Positions 27,518-40,448 of a stretch of DNA of 64,000 nucleotides are shown one piece after another. Made by a program: the position numbers and the translations under genes. This DNA is from Mesorhizobium sp. (lineage in GTDB: Bacteria; Pseudomonadota; Alphaproteobacteria; Rhizobiales; Rhizobiaceae): contig NZ_JANJTZ010000053.1 of assembly GCF_024710845.1 (NCBI RefSeq), positions 124,001-188,000 of the forward strand. Reading direction: 5' to 3'. The notes under the pieces were generated by a model. The model was given only the letters and a program-made list of their open reading frames with translations. It was not told the DNA's origin and searched no databases. Position 1 is the first letter of the stretch. Each line of letters opens with the position of its first letter.

Positions 27518-28174
27518 TCAGGAGATCGGCGCGAGCTGGATCTCGACGCGGCGGTTCTGAGCGCGACCAGATTCCGTGGAGTTCGATGCGATCGGCTGCG
27601 TCTCGCCGAAGCCGAGCACCGAGAAACGTCGCGGATCGTTGCCCTGGGAGGTCAGGTAGTTGGCGACCGACAGCGCGCGGCGCTCGGACAGGCGGTAGTT
27701 ATGGTTGTCGTCGCCGGTCGAGTCGGTATGGCCGTTCACGTCGACCAGCGTGCGGTTGTATTTCCGCAGCACAGTCGCGACCGCATTGAGCGTCGGATAG
27801 AAGCCCGAATTGATCTGGTCCTGATCGGTGGCGAACGTGATGTTCGACGGCATGATCAGCGACAGATTGTTGCCGTTGCGCACGACGCCGACGCCGGTGC
27901 CCTGCAGGCTCTGGCGCAGTTCCGCCTCCTGCTGGTCCATATAGGCGCCGATCGCCCCGCCGGTCAGAGCGCCAACACCGGCGCCGATCAGCACTGCGTT
28001 GCGCTGCGCGCGCGGTGAGCCGCCAACCGCGAGACCGGCAAGCGCGCCGACACCCGCGCCGAGCAAGGCGCCGCCAGCCGTATTCGATATCTTCTGTTCG
28101 CCCGTATAAGGGTCGGTGGTGCAGGCGCTGGCAAACAGCGCGGCTGCAAAGGCCGCGGCGATCCTGGTCTTCAT
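27518..28174 (-). CDS. OmpA family lipoprotein with glycine zipper (YiaD-like)
   Basis: The 218-residue protein has a lipoprotein signal with lipobox FASACTTD (Cys18). A glycine-rich zipper segment (about 32-78, GGALLGAGVGALAGLAVGG and IGAGVGALTGGAIGAY) likely inserts in the membrane. The OmpA-like peptidoglycan-binding domain (about 105-215) contains VNGHTDSTGDDNHNYRLSERRA and FGETQPIASN with the diaminopimelate-binding Asp and Arg. It would anchor the outer membrane to peptidoglycan. The start has GGAGAGGGAAC upstream. Confidence 0.93.
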   Translation of the reverse strand: MKTRIAAAFAAALFASACTTDPYTGEQKISNTAGGALLGAGVGALAGLAVGGSPRAQRNAVLIGAGVGALTGGAIGAYMDQQEAELRQSLQGTGVGVVRNGNNLSLIMPSNITFATDQDQINSGFYPTLNAVATVLRKYNRTLVDVNGHTDSTGDDNHNYRLSERRALSVANYLTSQGNDPRRFSVLGFGETQPIASNSTESGRAQNRRVEIQLAPIS

Positions 28175-28330
28175 GAGTTCCCTCTCCTTGCTCGTCCGCG
28201 CCTTCGCGCGGGCCTGTCCCCGTCATTCGTCTTGTAGCACGGAATGCGGCGGAAAATGGAAGCCGGTTGGCCTGCCCTCACAGGAAAGGCCTCCAAAGGC
28301 TGCCTGTATGTAGCGAACGCCCGCAAACGA

Positions 28331-28355
28331 CAGAGGGGGCCTGCCGGCCCCTCTG
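28331..28355 (-). terminator. Hairpin downstream of coxM
   Basis: CAGAGGGG (28331-28338) and CCCCTCTG (28348-28355) form an 8-bp stem with a GC-rich loop that can extend it. It lies 22 bases past the coxM stop in the direction of transcription, followed by TCGTTTGC. The T-run is weak, so confidence is moderate. Confidence 0.5.
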
Positions 28356-28376
28356 CATAGGTGAAGTGCGCGAAGG

Positions 28377-29177
28377 CTAGGCGCTGGCTTTCGCCACCGC
28401 GCGCTTGGCCATCACCGTGATCAGGCTCGAGCGGTATTCGGCCGACGCGTGCATGTCGGACATCAGGCCGCTGGCGGGGATCGCCAGGCCGTCGAGCGAT
28501 GCCGGAACGAACGACTTCGTCAAAGCCGCCTCCATGCCCTTGGCACGGAAGACGCCCTCGTCGCCAGCGCCGGTGACCGCCACACGCACGCCGTCCTTGC
28601 CCTTGGCCACGAACACGCCGACGATGGCGTAGCGCGAGGCCGGGTTGCGGAACTTCTCGTAGGCCGCCTGAGCAGGTGCGGTGAACGACACGCCGGTGAC
28701 AATCTCTCCGTCCTTCAGCGCAGTCTCGAACAGGCCGGTGAAGAACTTGTCCGCGGCGATTTCGCGCTTGTTGGTGATGATGGTGGCGCCGAGCGCCAGC
28801 ATCGCCGCCGGATAGTCGGCCGCCGGATCGTTGTTGGCGATCGAGCCGCCGATCGTGCCCTTGTGGCGCACATGCGGGTCGCCGATGTGGCTCGCCAGGT
28901 AGCTGAGTGCCGGGCACACCGCCTTGAGCTTGGCGTCGGTCGCGACCTCGGCATGGGTAGTGCCGCCGCCGATGGTCACGGTCTTGCCCGAGACCTTGAT
29001 CCCCTTCATCTCGGCGATGTGGGCAAGATCGACGAGGTCCGAAGGGGCCGCGAGGCGCGATTTCATCGCCGGGATCAGCGTCATGCCGCCCGAGACGAAC
29101 TTGGCGTCTTCACCCTTCTTCTGCAGCTTCACGGCGTCTGCGACGGAGGACGCGCGGTGGTAATTGAGTGAATACAT
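28377..29177 (-). CDS. coxM: Molybdenum hydroxylase FAD subunit (CoxM-like)
   Basis: The 266-residue protein is the medium, FAD-binding subunit of an xanthine oxidase/CO dehydrogenase family enzyme. FAD loops are GGMTLIPAMKSRL near residue 31 and GTIGGSIANNDPAADYP near 106, the CoxM-type TIGG motif, with a C-terminal CO_deh_flav_C domain (about 170-260). It passes electrons from the Fe-S subunit to FAD and on to an acceptor. It is the last gene of coxS-coxL-coxM, separated from coxL by 12 bases. Confidence 0.92.
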   Translation of the reverse strand: MYSLNYHRASSVADAVKLQKKGEDAKFVSGGMTLIPAMKSRLAAPSDLVDLAHIAEMKGIKVSGKTVTIGGGTTHAEVATDAKLKAVCPALSYLASHIGDPHVRHKGTIGGSIANNDPAADYPAAMLALGATIITNKREIAADKFFTGLFETALKDGEIVTGVSFTAPAQAAYEKFRNPASRYAIVGVFVAKGKDGVRVAVTGAGDEGVFRAKGMEAALTKSFVPASLDGLAIPASGLMSDMHASAEYRSSLITVMAKRAVAKASA

Positions 29178-29189
29178 GGTCGTGCTCCC

Positions 29190-31544
<2,355 letters not shown>

Positions 31545-31624
31545 CTTACGTCTCCTCCCGGGAGTGATGTCTGGTGAACCGTGGGTCGCTGATCCGGATC
31601 GCCGTGTGTCGGCGACCGCGTCGA

Positions 31625-32119
31625 TCAGGCGGCTTTGGCCTTGCCCTTGGACTTCGACATCGTTTTCGATGCCGCGAGGACCGCCTTGACGATATTGTGG
31701 TAGCCGGTGCAGCGGCAGATATTGCCCTCGAGCTCGGCGCGGACCGTCGCCTCGTCGAGGCCCTCCGGATGGCGGCGGATCATGTCGGTCGCCGACATGA
31801 TCATGCCCGGCGTGCAGAAGCCGCACTGCAGGCCGTGGTGCTCCTTGAACGCCGCCTGCACCGGATGCAGTTCCGCGCCGTTGGCGAGCCCTTCGATCGT
31901 GACCACCTCGGAGCCCGAGGCCTGGACGGCCAGTATCGTGCAGGACTTGACCGCCTTGCCGTCGACATGGACCACGCATGCGCCGCACTGCGACGTGTCG
32001 CAGCCGACATGCGTTCCCGTCAGGCCCAGATTCTCACGCAGAAAATGAACGAGCAGCGTTCGATCCTCGACGCTGCCCGACACTTTGCGGCCGTTCACAA
32101 CCAGCGAAACGTCAGACAT
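31625..32119 (-). CDS. coxS: Molybdenum hydroxylase [2Fe-2S] subunit (CoxS-like)
   Basis: The 164-residue protein has a plant-ferredoxin-type cluster ([21 protein letters not shown] is the core region at about residues 40-60) and an alpha-helical second cluster domain with [10 protein letters not shown] and CRCTGYHNI. Both [2Fe-2S] sites are intact. The C-terminal 20 residues are Lys/Ala-rich, beyond the usual domain. Order small-large-medium is the arrangement described for form II operons, whereas form I is usually M-S-L. The ATG at 32119 is taken because GGGAGG precedes it; another ATG 12 bases upstream is possible. Confidence 0.93.
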   Translation of the reverse strand: MSDVSLVVNGRKVSGSVEDRTLLVHFLRENLGLTGTHVGCDTSQCGACVVHVDGKAVKSCTILAVQASGSEVVTIEGLANGAELHPVQAAFKEHHGLQCGFCTPGMIMSATDMIRRHPEGLDEATVRAELEGNICRCTGYHNIVKAVLAASKTMSKSKGKAKAA

Positions 32120-32230
32120 GAAACCTCCCATTGGACGAAACCGACACGAACCTCCCCGCGGCGGCCGGACGGAAGACGACGGCTAAGCCCGTTCTTCGTC
32201 TCCCAAATCACACGCGGTCGAGAATGCTAT

Positions 32231-32265
32231 CCGACCTCGCAAGCGTATATTGTACTTTCGGTCGG
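32231..32265. promoter_or_regulatory. Inverted repeat in the coxS/FIST divergent promoter region
   Basis: CCGACC (32231-32236) and GGTCGG (32260-32265) are exact complements separated by 23 bases. The spacer includes an AT-rich GTATATTGTAC. The repeat lies between the coxS start (32119) and the FIST start (about 32302), so an operator or promoter for one or both sides is possible. Six-base arms are weak evidence. Confidence 0.3.
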
Positions 32266-32301
32266 AGCCCGGCAACCGCGCCATTGCCAAGGTCGGTGAT
32301 T

Positions 32302-33549
32302 ATGACAAGTATGCTCGCCGTCGCTCGGGCGAAGAGGCGCGACAGCCGAGCGGGCAAGGCTTCTGTGGGAGGAATGCCGCTGGTCCAGTCGAAGACTATC
32401 TATGGCTGCGGGGTCGTCGCGCTGGCGACGGACTCGGCGGACGCCGAGCTGTTCGCGGCCGACATCGGCAGCGAGGCGCAGGCGGTCGATGCCGGGTTCG
32501 CTCTCATCTTCTTTTCGCAGGCCCTGATCGGCGCGGACCGTCTCGCCGCTGCGCTGCGGCGCCAGGCGCCGTGGCTTTCCTATGCCGCCTGTTCGACCGC
32601 TGGCGAGATCACTCCGGCCGGACTGGAGGAAGGCCAGGCGATCGCGATCCTGCTGCCGGCCTCCTCGTTCACCGTCGACAGCATCATGGTCCGCGATCTG
32701 TCCACCGCCGGCATGAGCGACATCACCGCTGAGGTCGAAGCCCTCAAGCGGACAAGTCGGGAACGCGAGGATTTTCGGCAGCGGCCCGGCCTGTTCGCGC
32801 TCTGCTTCATCGACGGCATGTCCTTTGCCGAGGAGGCGGTCACCTCGGCATTGCACTGGGGACTGGACGACATCCCGCTGATCGGAGGCTCGGCCGGCGA
32901 CGATCTCAAATTCGAAACGACGACGCTGATCCTCAACGGTGCCGTCGCGCGCGACTGCGCGATCGTGGCGCTCGTTTCGACCGACCTGCCCTTCCAGGTC
33001 TTCAAGACGGAGAACTTCGTGCCGACAGGCGAGAAGCTCGTCGTCACCGCATCCGACCCGGACCGGCGGGTGGTGAGGGAGTTCAATGCCGCGGGCGCGG
33101 CGGACGAGTTCGCCGCCGCCATCGGCATTGAAGCCGGCTCGCTGACGCCGATGAGCTTCGCCTCGCATCCGGTCGTCGTGCGCGTCGGCGGCGAATATTA
33201 CTGCCGATCGATCCAGAAGGTGAATGCCGACGGATCCCTCACCTTCTTCTGCGCCATCGACGACGGTATTGTCCTGACGATCGCGCAACCGACAGGCATG
33301 GTAGAATCGACCCGGCAGGCGCTGCGTAATGTCGCCGACACGCTCGGCGGGATAGACATGGTGCTCGGCTTCGACTGCGTGCTGCGCCGCCTCGACGCGC
33401 AGAACAGGCAGGTGTTCAGGGAAATGTCGGAACTCTACCGCGCCAATAACGTCATCGGCTTCGGCACCTATGGCGAGCAGTACCGCTCCATGCACCTGAA
33501 CCAGACCTTTACCGGCATCGCCTTCGGGCACAGGCTGGCGGCCGAGTGA
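32302..33549 (+). CDS. FIST domain sensor protein (NosP-like)
   Basis: About 415 residues: a FIST_N domain (about 35-230, with WLSYAACSTAGEITPAGL and DIPLIGGSAGDDLKF, where the GGSAGDD block is typical) and a FIST_C domain (about 240-390, ending NVIGFGTYGEQYRSMHLNQT). FIST proteins are cytoplasmic ligand sensors. Members called NosP bind heme and sense nitric oxide, and are encoded next to hybrid kinases. Several histidines are available (e.g. in SALHWGL, SFASHPVVV, SMHLNQ), but I cannot say which, if any, binds heme. The start is uncertain: ATG 32302, ATG 32311 or GTG 32365. The stop overlaps the kinase start (TGATG). Confidence 0.87.
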   Translation: MTSMLAVARAKRRDSRAGKASVGGMPLVQSKTIYGCGVVALATDSADAELFAADIGSEAQAVDAGFALIFFSQALIGADRLAAALRRQAPWLSYAACSTAGEITPAGLEEGQAIAILLPASSFTVDSIMVRDLSTAGMSDITAEVEALKRTSREREDFRQRPGLFALCFIDGMSFAEEAVTSALHWGLDDIPLIGGSAGDDLKFETTTLILNGAVARDCAIVALVSTDLPFQVFKTENFVPTGEKLVVTASDPDRRVVREFNAAGAADEFAAAIGIEAGSLTPMSFASHPVVVRVGGEYYCRSIQKVNADGSLTFFCAIDDGIVLTIAQPTGMVESTRQALRNVADTLGGIDMVLGFDCVLRRLDAQNRQVFREMSELYRANNVIGFGTYGEQYRSMHLNQTFTGIAFGHRLAAE

Positions 33550-34889
33550 TGAGCATTTCGCAGATCGACGATGTCGAGCGGCTGAAGCGCATCAACCAGG
33601 CTCTGATCAGCCGCGTCGAGCGTTCGATGGAACAGCAGGGCAACGCCTTCTCGCTGTTCCAGACGGCGATCAACCTCGAAGGCCGGGTTCGCCAGCATAC
33701 CGAGGATCTGCGCGGCGCGCTTCGCCGGCTCGAGCAATCGAACATCGATCTCGTTTCGGCCAAGGAGAACGCCGAGCAGGCCAACCTCTCCAAGACCCGG
33801 TTCCTGGCGGCGGCGAGCCACGACGTCCTGCAGCCGCTGAACGCCGCCCACCTGTCCGTGTCCGCCTTGTCGGAGCTGCAGACGACGGTCGAGGGCAAGC
33901 AGCTCGTCACCCAGGTCGAGCGCGCGTTGGAGACGATGGACGACCTGCTGCGCACCTTGCTCGACATTTCGAAGCTCGACGCCGGCGTGGTGCGACCCGA
34001 GATCGGAAACGTAGCGCTCCAACCGCTGTTCCATTCGCTCGAATCCGATTTTCGGCCGATCGCGGACAAGAAGGGTCTCGATCTGCGATTTCGCGCGACG
34101 GATGCGGTTATCCGCACAGACCGTCCCATGTTCCGCCGCATCCTGCAGAACGTGATCTCCAATGCGCTCCGCTACACCGAGACAGGCGGCGTTCTGGTCG
34201 GCGCGCGCCGCCGCGGCGACCATGTGCTCATCAATGTCGTCGATACGGGCACCGGCATCCCGCCGGATCAGTACGAGGCGGTCTATGAGGAGTTCCACCG
34301 CGGCGCCAACGCGCTCGAGGGAGACCGCGCCGGCATGGGCGCGGGCCTTGGCCTCGGGCTTGCGATCGTGCGCCGGCTCGTCGATGCGCTGAAGCACGAC
34401 ATCGCGTTCACCTCGCGGGTCGGCAAGGGGACGGCCTTCCGGATTCTCGCCCCGGCGGCGCCCGCCTCCCACCGCAGCGGCCGCGCCGACGTCGCGCCGG
34501 CGGCTCCCCGCGGCTATGGATTGTACGGCACCAAGGTGCTCGTCGTCGAAAACGACCAGGCGGTCAGGGAAGCAATGGCCGCTCTTCTGTCACGCTGGAA
34601 CTGCGAGGTGCAGGTCGCTGCAACCCGCCACGCTGCACTTGCCTGCCTGGACGGCGGTTGGCGGCCGGACCTGATCATCGCCGACCAGCATCTCGACCAT
34701 GGAGATCTCGGCTCCCAGACCATCCGCCACGCCCGCATCAAGGCGGGCCGCGCGGTTCCCGCCCTCCTGGTCACCGCCGATCCTTCCGACGCACTGGCTG
34801 TCGAGGCGCGCCGCTCTGGCATCGAACTGATGCACAAGCCGGTGAAGCCGGCGGAACTGCGCGCGCTGATGGCGCATCTGCTGGCCTGA
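33549..34889 (+). CDS. Hybrid histidine kinase/response regulator without input domain (NahK/ErcS'-like)
   Basis: The 446-residue cytoplasmic protein has an N-terminal coiled coil (about 10-85), HisKA with FLAAASHDVLQPLNAA (His91 phospho-site), HATPase_c with ILQNVISNALRYT (N box), VVDTGTGIPP (G1) and GAGLGLGLAIVRRL (G2), then a receiver domain with LIIADQHLD (Asp379) and a late Lys in HKPVKPAEL. No transmembrane, PAS or GAF domain is visible, so sensing must come from a partner, most likely the overlapping FIST gene product. The HDVLQPLNA phospho-box is of the type found in NahK, ErcS' and related orphan hybrid kinases. Confidence 0.92.
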   Translation: MSISQIDDVERLKRINQALISRVERSMEQQGNAFSLFQTAINLEGRVRQHTEDLRGALRRLEQSNIDLVSAKENAEQANLSKTRFLAAASHDVLQPLNAAHLSVSALSELQTTVEGKQLVTQVERALETMDDLLRTLLDISKLDAGVVRPEIGNVALQPLFHSLESDFRPIADKKGLDLRFRATDAVIRTDRPMFRRILQNVISNALRYTETGGVLVGARRRGDHVLINVVDTGTGIPPDQYEAVYEEFHRGANALEGDRAGMGAGLGLGLAIVRRLVDALKHDIAFTSRVGKGTAFRILAPAAPASHRSGRADVAPAAPRGYGLYGTKVLVVENDQAVREAMAALLSRWNCEVQVAATRHAALACLDGGWRPDLIIADQHLDHGDLGSQTIRHARIKAGRAVPALLVTADPSDALAVEARRSGIELMHKPVKPAELRALMAHLLA

Positions 34890-34895
34890 CCCGGC

Positions 34896-35597
34896 TCAGA
34901 CGACGGTGTCGGCTTCGCGGAACAGGTCCGCCTGGTCGAGGCGGGACACTTCGATCACCGCCTGGGTGCGGCTGTAGACATGCAGCTTGCGCAGGATTTC
35001 CGAGACATGCGCCTTGACCGTCGTCTCGCCGACCTGGAGTTCGTAGGCGATCTGCTTGTTGAGCAGGCCCTGGCGAAGCATGTTCAAGACCCGCATCTGC
35101 TGCGGTGTCAGCGTGCTGAGACGGCGGACCAGTTCCGACCTGTCCTCGTCGCGCGCCGCGCCCGGCTGCGGCTGGTACGATTGCGGCACATAGACCGCGC
35201 CCTCCATCACGTCGCGAATCGCCGAGGCGAGATCTGCCTTGCGGCTGGATTTCGGGATGAAGCCGGCCGCGCCGTAGGACAGGGCCTGTGAGATGATGCG
35301 GTTGTCCTCATGGCCGGAGACAATGACCACAGGCAGGCGTGGATGGCTGGTGCGGATTTGCAGCAGCCCGTCAAAACCTTGGACGCCCGGTATGTTGAGG
35401 TCGAGCAAGGCAAGGTCGAACGGCGCGCCGCCCTTCAACGTCTCCAGCGCCTCCGCCACCGTCGTCGCCTCGATCGTCTCCACCTTCGGATAGGCCATAC
35501 TGACCGCGCTGTGCAGCGCCTCGCGGAACAGCGGGTGGTCGTCGATGATCAGGAAGCGCGCGGTCGTATCGGTCGCGAAAGTCGGACGGGTTTCCAT
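34896..35597 (-). CDS. LuxR-type response regulator (ErbR/AgmR-like)
   Basis: The 233-residue protein has a receiver domain (residues 12-130; ALLDLNIPGVQGFDGLL holds the phospho-Asp, IPKSSRKADL the Lys), a linker, and a LuxR-type HTH (about 160-225, LTPQQMRVLNMLRQGLLNKQIAYELQ, then TTVKAHVSEILRKLHV). The text LNKQIAYEL..ETTVKAHV resembles ErbR/AgmR regulators of alcohol and carbon oxidation genes in pseudomonads. It converges on the kinase gene with six bases between stops. It is therefore a likely partner, possibly controlling the nearby coxSLM genes; that is inference. Confidence 0.9.
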   Translation of the reverse strand: METRPTFATDTTARFLIIDDHPLFREALHSAVSMAYPKVETIEATTVAEALETLKGGAPFDLALLDLNIPGVQGFDGLLQIRTSHPRLPVVIVSGHEDNRIISQALSYGAAGFIPKSSRKADLASAIRDVMEGAVYVPQSYQPQPGAARDEDRSELVRRLSTLTPQQMRVLNMLRQGLLNKQIAYELQVGETTVKAHVSEILRKLHVYSRTQAVIEVSRLDQADLFREADTVV

Positions 35598-35726
35598 GCT
35601 CGGTTATCCCTTCGCGCCGGAGGGTCTGAACCAACTGGCGGACGCGGGCAGTGTCGACCTCGGAATCGATCGCCGCAACTGTCAAATAGTGCAAGGGAGC
35701 GGACGGCAAAGCGGCAAGTGAACGGC

Positions 35727-35801
35727 TGGTGCCCCCGGCAGGGATTGAACCCGCGACCTTCGGTTTACAAAACCGCTGCTCTACCGCTGAGCTACAAGGG
35801 C
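35727..35801 (-). tRNA. tRNA-Thr (anticodon TGT)
   Basis: The minus strand from 35801 to 35727 folds as a tRNA. The acceptor GCCCTTG pairs (with two G-T) with CGGGGGC before A-CCA. The D arm is AGCTCAGCGGTAGAGC, the anticodon loop TTTGTAA gives TGT, and the T arm is GCGGGTTCAATCCCTGC. It is 75 nt with the CCA encoded. The outermost anticodon-stem pair is G-A, a mild irregularity. Confidence 0.94.
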
Positions 35802-35967
35802 ATGGCGGTGCGTTAGCAAATTTCCTCGCGGGAGAAAACCACGAAGTCTTTAGGTCTCGGACTCATCGCCAAACGCAGCTCTAGGGCAGTCTCGCCTTCG
35901 GAAGACCCCTCGCTATGCATCCATAGTCCGGCATGCTAGGCGGAAAAGTGGAGGAGCCGGCCGCCTT

Positions 35968-36744
35968 ATGTCCATACCGCAGTTCGACAGTTTCGCGTTC
36001 GTTGCGTCCGACACCCCTGGAGCCAGGGAGGCTGCCGCCCGCCTCGCGGTGCTCTACGGCCAGAACGACATCGCAGAGGCCACCGTCATCGTCGCGCTCG
36101 GCGGCGACGGCTTCATGCTGCAGACGCTGCGCGAGACGATGAACTCGGGCAAGCGCGTCTACGGCATGAACCGTGGTACGGTCGGCTTCCTGATGAACGA
36201 ATATGCCGAGGAGCATCTGCGCGAACGCGTCACCGCCGCCGTTCCCGAAACGATTCGGCCGCTCGAAATGCGGGCGGTGGACGAAGCCGGAAACGTGACG
36301 ACGGCGCTGGCGATCAACGAGGTCTCGCTCTTCCGGCAATCCTACCAGGCGGCCAAGCTGCGCATCTCGGTCGACGGGCGCGAGCGGCTGAACGATCTGA
36401 TCTGCGACGGGGTGATGGTGGCGACGCCCGCCGGCTCGACGGCCTACAATCTCTCGGCCCACGGCCCGATCCTGCCGCTCGACGCGCCGCTCCTGGCGCT
36501 CACCCCGGTCAGTCCGTTCCGGCCGCGGCGCTGGCGCGGCGCGCTCTTGCCCAACAAGGCGGTGGTGCATTTCGAAATCCTGGAGATCGACAAGCGGCCG
36601 GTCAACGCGGTGGCGGACAATGCCGAGGTGAAATCGGTCGTCAGCGTCACCGTGCGCGAGGCGCCCGACACGACCGCGACCATCCTGTTCGACGCCAGCC
36701 ATTCCTGGGACGAGCGCATTCTGGCAGAGCAGTTCCGCTACTGA
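35968..36744 (+). CDS. nadK: NAD kinase
   Basis: The 258-residue protein carries the NAD kinase signature ATVIVALGGDGFMLQTLRET (GGDG), the NE-type AINEVSLFRQ, CDGVMVATPAGSTAYNLSAHG and a C-terminal ATP-cone. It phosphorylates NAD to NADP in the cytoplasm. The length is at the short end of the family (about 255-300), as usual for Rhizobiales. The start at 35968 has GGAGG 12 bases upstream, a slightly long spacing. It precedes the DEAD-box helicase gene. Confidence 0.95.
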   Translation: MSIPQFDSFAFVASDTPGAREAAARLAVLYGQNDIAEATVIVALGGDGFMLQTLRETMNSGKRVYGMNRGTVGFLMNEYAEEHLRERVTAAVPETIRPLEMRAVDEAGNVTTALAINEVSLFRQSYQAAKLRISVDGRERLNDLICDGVMVATPAGSTAYNLSAHGPILPLDAPLLALTPVSPFRPRRWRGALLPNKAVVHFEILEIDKRPVNAVADNAEVKSVVSVTVREAPDTTATILFDASHSWDERILAEQFRY

Positions 36745-36821
36745 GACAGGCCCGCGTTAGGGTAAATGGCGGAAATCTCGGCCAATTGTTCGAAACACGA
36801 CGCCTGGACGTTCCTGTTCTG

Positions 36822-36850
36822 TTGACATTTGGTGCGCCGCAACGTAACCG
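36822..36850 (+). promoter_or_regulatory. Sigma-70-like promoter candidate for the DEAD-box helicase
   Basis: TTGACA (36822-36827) is a consensus -35 box. TAACCG (36845-36850) is 17 bases further and could be the -10. Transcription would start near 36857, about 90 bases before the favoured GTG start. Confidence 0.5.
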
Positions 36851-36946
36851 CATGGTCAATCCTTGGACGGCGGACATTCCGCAGGTCCGGCATATGCGAG
36901 CAGCCGAGACGGCCCTCGCCACCCGAAGCCAAAGACAACCAACACC

Positions 36947-38589
<1,643 letters not shown>

Positions 38590-38593
<4 letters not shown>

Positions 38594-38916
38594 ACCTTCC
38601 CGCTCCGGCGCGCGGCCTCGATCGCCTTGCGCGCCCACACGGTCATTTCATCGGGATCATCGAGCGCGCTGTCGGGCGCGGTCCAGTAAGGCATGGCGAC
38701 CGTCTTGCCGTGGCGCTTGCCGACATAGTGCCAGCGCTCCATCCCCGCCGCCTCGTAGTCGGCGGCAACCTCGGCATCGCCCTTCAGCATCAGTTGATCG
38801 CGCAGCACGACGGCGAAGATCATACCGTCGCGATAGATGCCATGGCCGCCGAACATGCGGCGGAAGGTGACGGGTGCGACGCCCTCGAAGAGGTCGCGCA
38901 GATGATCCTGGTCCAT
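38590..38916 (-). CDS. TfoX N-terminal domain protein
   Basis: The 108-residue protein has the TfoX/Sxy N-domain: LRDLFEGVAPVTFRRMFGGHGIYRDGMIFAVV then LMLKGDAEVAADYEAAGM and MPYWTAPDSALDDPDEMTVWA. Full Sxy regulates competence in gammaproteobacteria; stand-alone N-domains in Alphaproteobacteria have no known role. Its stop shares the palindromic CTAG (38590-38593) with the stop of the convergent helicase gene. Confidence 0.88.
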
Positions 38917-39002
38917 CCGGCAATGATGTCCGAGTCCCGCCGTCTTGTCACCGGATCACCGATGGCCGCAGACTGCGTCGCCACGCCGGATGGAGATACG
39001 CG

Positions 39003-39500
39003 ATGCCGATGAGACTGAATGGGTCATGCCGCTGCGGAGCGGTATCGTTCGAAGTCGACAGCCACACGCCGGTTCCCTATCAGCGCTGCTACTGCTCGAT
39101 CTGCCGCAAGCAGCAGGGCGGCGGAGGCTACGCGATCAATCTGGGCGCCCTGTCCCGGACCCTGAAGGTCGAGGGCAAACGGAGCCTCGGCCTCTACAGG
39201 GCCGAGATCGAGGACGACGAACATCCCACTTGCGAGATTTCGAGCGGCGAGCGGCGCTTCTGCCGCAAATGCGGCTCGGCGCTCTGGCTCTACGACCCGA
39301 CCTGGCCTGACCTGGTCCATCCGTTCGCCTCAGCCATCGACAGCGATCTGCCGGTGCCGAAATCCAGCGTTCATCTGATGCTGAAATACAAGGCGAACTG
39401 GGTCGAACCCGATATCCGCAAGGGCGATCTGAGCTTCGAGCTTTATCCGGAGGAGTCGATCGCAGACTGGCACCGACGGCACGGCGCCTGGGTCGAATGA
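39003..39500 (+). CDS. GFA family (CENP-V/GFA) zinc-binding protein
   Basis: The 165-residue protein has the Gfa zinc pattern: GSCRCGAVSFEV, YQRCYCSICRKQQGG and FCRKCGSALWLYD, with Cys at each usual metal position. The family includes a glutathione-binding protein once thought to activate formaldehyde, but most members, including this one, have no assigned substrate. The ATG at 39003 is followed by a second in-frame ATG at 39009. No obvious operon partner is present. Confidence 0.87.
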   Translation: MPMRLNGSCRCGAVSFEVDSHTPVPYQRCYCSICRKQQGGGGYAINLGALSRTLKVEGKRSLGLYRAEIEDDEHPTCEISSGERRFCRKCGSALWLYDPTWPDLVHPFASAIDSDLPVPKSSVHLMLKYKANWVEPDIRKGDLSFELYPEESIADWHRRHGAWVE

Positions 39501-39524
39501 GGCAATGGCATTGGATGGCCGTTC

Positions 39525-40052
39525 CTATTGAACTTGCCGTCGATGCCCTAGCGAAACCCACTCATCTATCTGGACCTTGGAGACGCCATCGTTCTGGGCG
39601 GCGAAAAGCGGATGATCGGTCTCGTGCAATTCGACGCGCGGTCGCTGATTGTTCGGTTGAAAAACGACGCTGCAATGCAGGAGAGTCGAACCGGGGTACC
39701 CGGGAATCTCATGCATCAGGTATCCGAAGCACTTCTCCGTCGGATACTCTCCGGTTTCGTAGCCCGACCGATAATTTCGCCAGCTTGTCTCGGAAACCGA
39801 GATCCAGACGCCGAAGGTGAATTCTTCATCGATATCGAGCACCGGGATAGGAAGAACGCACCTGATGAAGCGGTCCGTCTCCCCGCTGTTGTGCTTGACC
39901 TCGCAGAAGTCGGAGTCCTTACGGGAGCGCCACTTCTCGAGCCGGCTGAGCTTGTCCCATTGCACCGGGACATCGAATGCGAGACTCGGCAGCCCCTCAA
40001 ACTCTTTCCCGCAGCAGGCGCACGTCCATATCTTCTGGACGCGGTTCGACAC
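39525..40052 (-). CDS. DUF2199 domain protein
   Basis: The 175-residue protein begins with a CxxC pair (WTCACCGKEFEGLPSLAFD), has a core IDEEFTFGVWISVSETSWRNY and FGYLMHEIPGYPGSTLLH, and ends in a polar tail. This matches DUF2199, a family of unknown function. It lies six bases after the sufA stop on the same strand. Its base composition (about 57% G+C over 39541-39960 by hand count) is lower than neighbouring suf genes, which suggests recent acquisition. Confidence 0.82.
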   Translation of the reverse strand: MSNRVQKIWTCACCGKEFEGLPSLAFDVPVQWDKLSRLEKWRSRKDSDFCEVKHNSGETDRFIRCVLPIPVLDIDEEFTFGVWISVSETSWRNYRSGYETGEYPTEKCFGYLMHEIPGYPGSTLLHCSVVFQPNNQRPRVELHETDHPLFAAQNDGVSKVQIDEWVSLGHRRQVQ

Positions 40053-40058
40053 CGGGGA

Positions 40059-40442
40059 TCAGGCCGCGCTGGCGCGGGCCTCGGCCAGCGCCTTGAGGTC
40101 GGCGGGCTTGAGCTCCACCGATTCGCCGCAGCCGCAGGCCGAGCTCTGGTTCGGATTGTTGAAGGTGAAACCGGTGCGCAGCGTCGTCACCTCGAAATCC
40201 ATCTCGGTGCCGAGCAGGTAAAGCGCTGCTTCGGGCGCGACCCAGACGTCGGCGCCGGCGCGCTCGATATGGTCGTCCTTCGGGTTCGGCTCGGTCACCA
40301 GATCGACCGTGTATTCCATGCCGGCGCAGCCGCCCTTCTTGACGCCCACGCGCACGCCCTTGGCGTTGTCGCGCGCCGAGACGATCTCGCGCACGCGATC
40401 GGCCGCGGCATCGGTCATGGTCATGATTGCAAAACGGCTCAT
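40059..40442 (-). CDS. sufA: A-type Fe-S carrier protein SufA
   Basis: The 127-residue protein has the A-type carrier cysteines: GVKKGGCAGMEYTVD and SSACGCGESVE. It carries [4Fe-4S] or [2Fe-2S] clusters from SufBCD to client proteins. The ATG at 40442 fits the family N-terminus; a longer open frame upstream is discounted. A ribosome site GGAGAA lies six bases upstream, inside a leader element shared with sufB (see 40449-40477). It is the last suf gene, followed by DUF2199. Confidence 0.93.
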   Translation of the reverse strand: MSRFAIMTMTDAAADRVREIVSARDNAKGVRVGVKKGGCAGMEYTVDLVTEPNPKDDHIERAGADVWVAPEAALYLLGTEMDFEVTTLRTGFTFNNPNQSSACGCGESVELKPADLKALAEARASAA

Positions 40443-40448
40443 CGGTCT

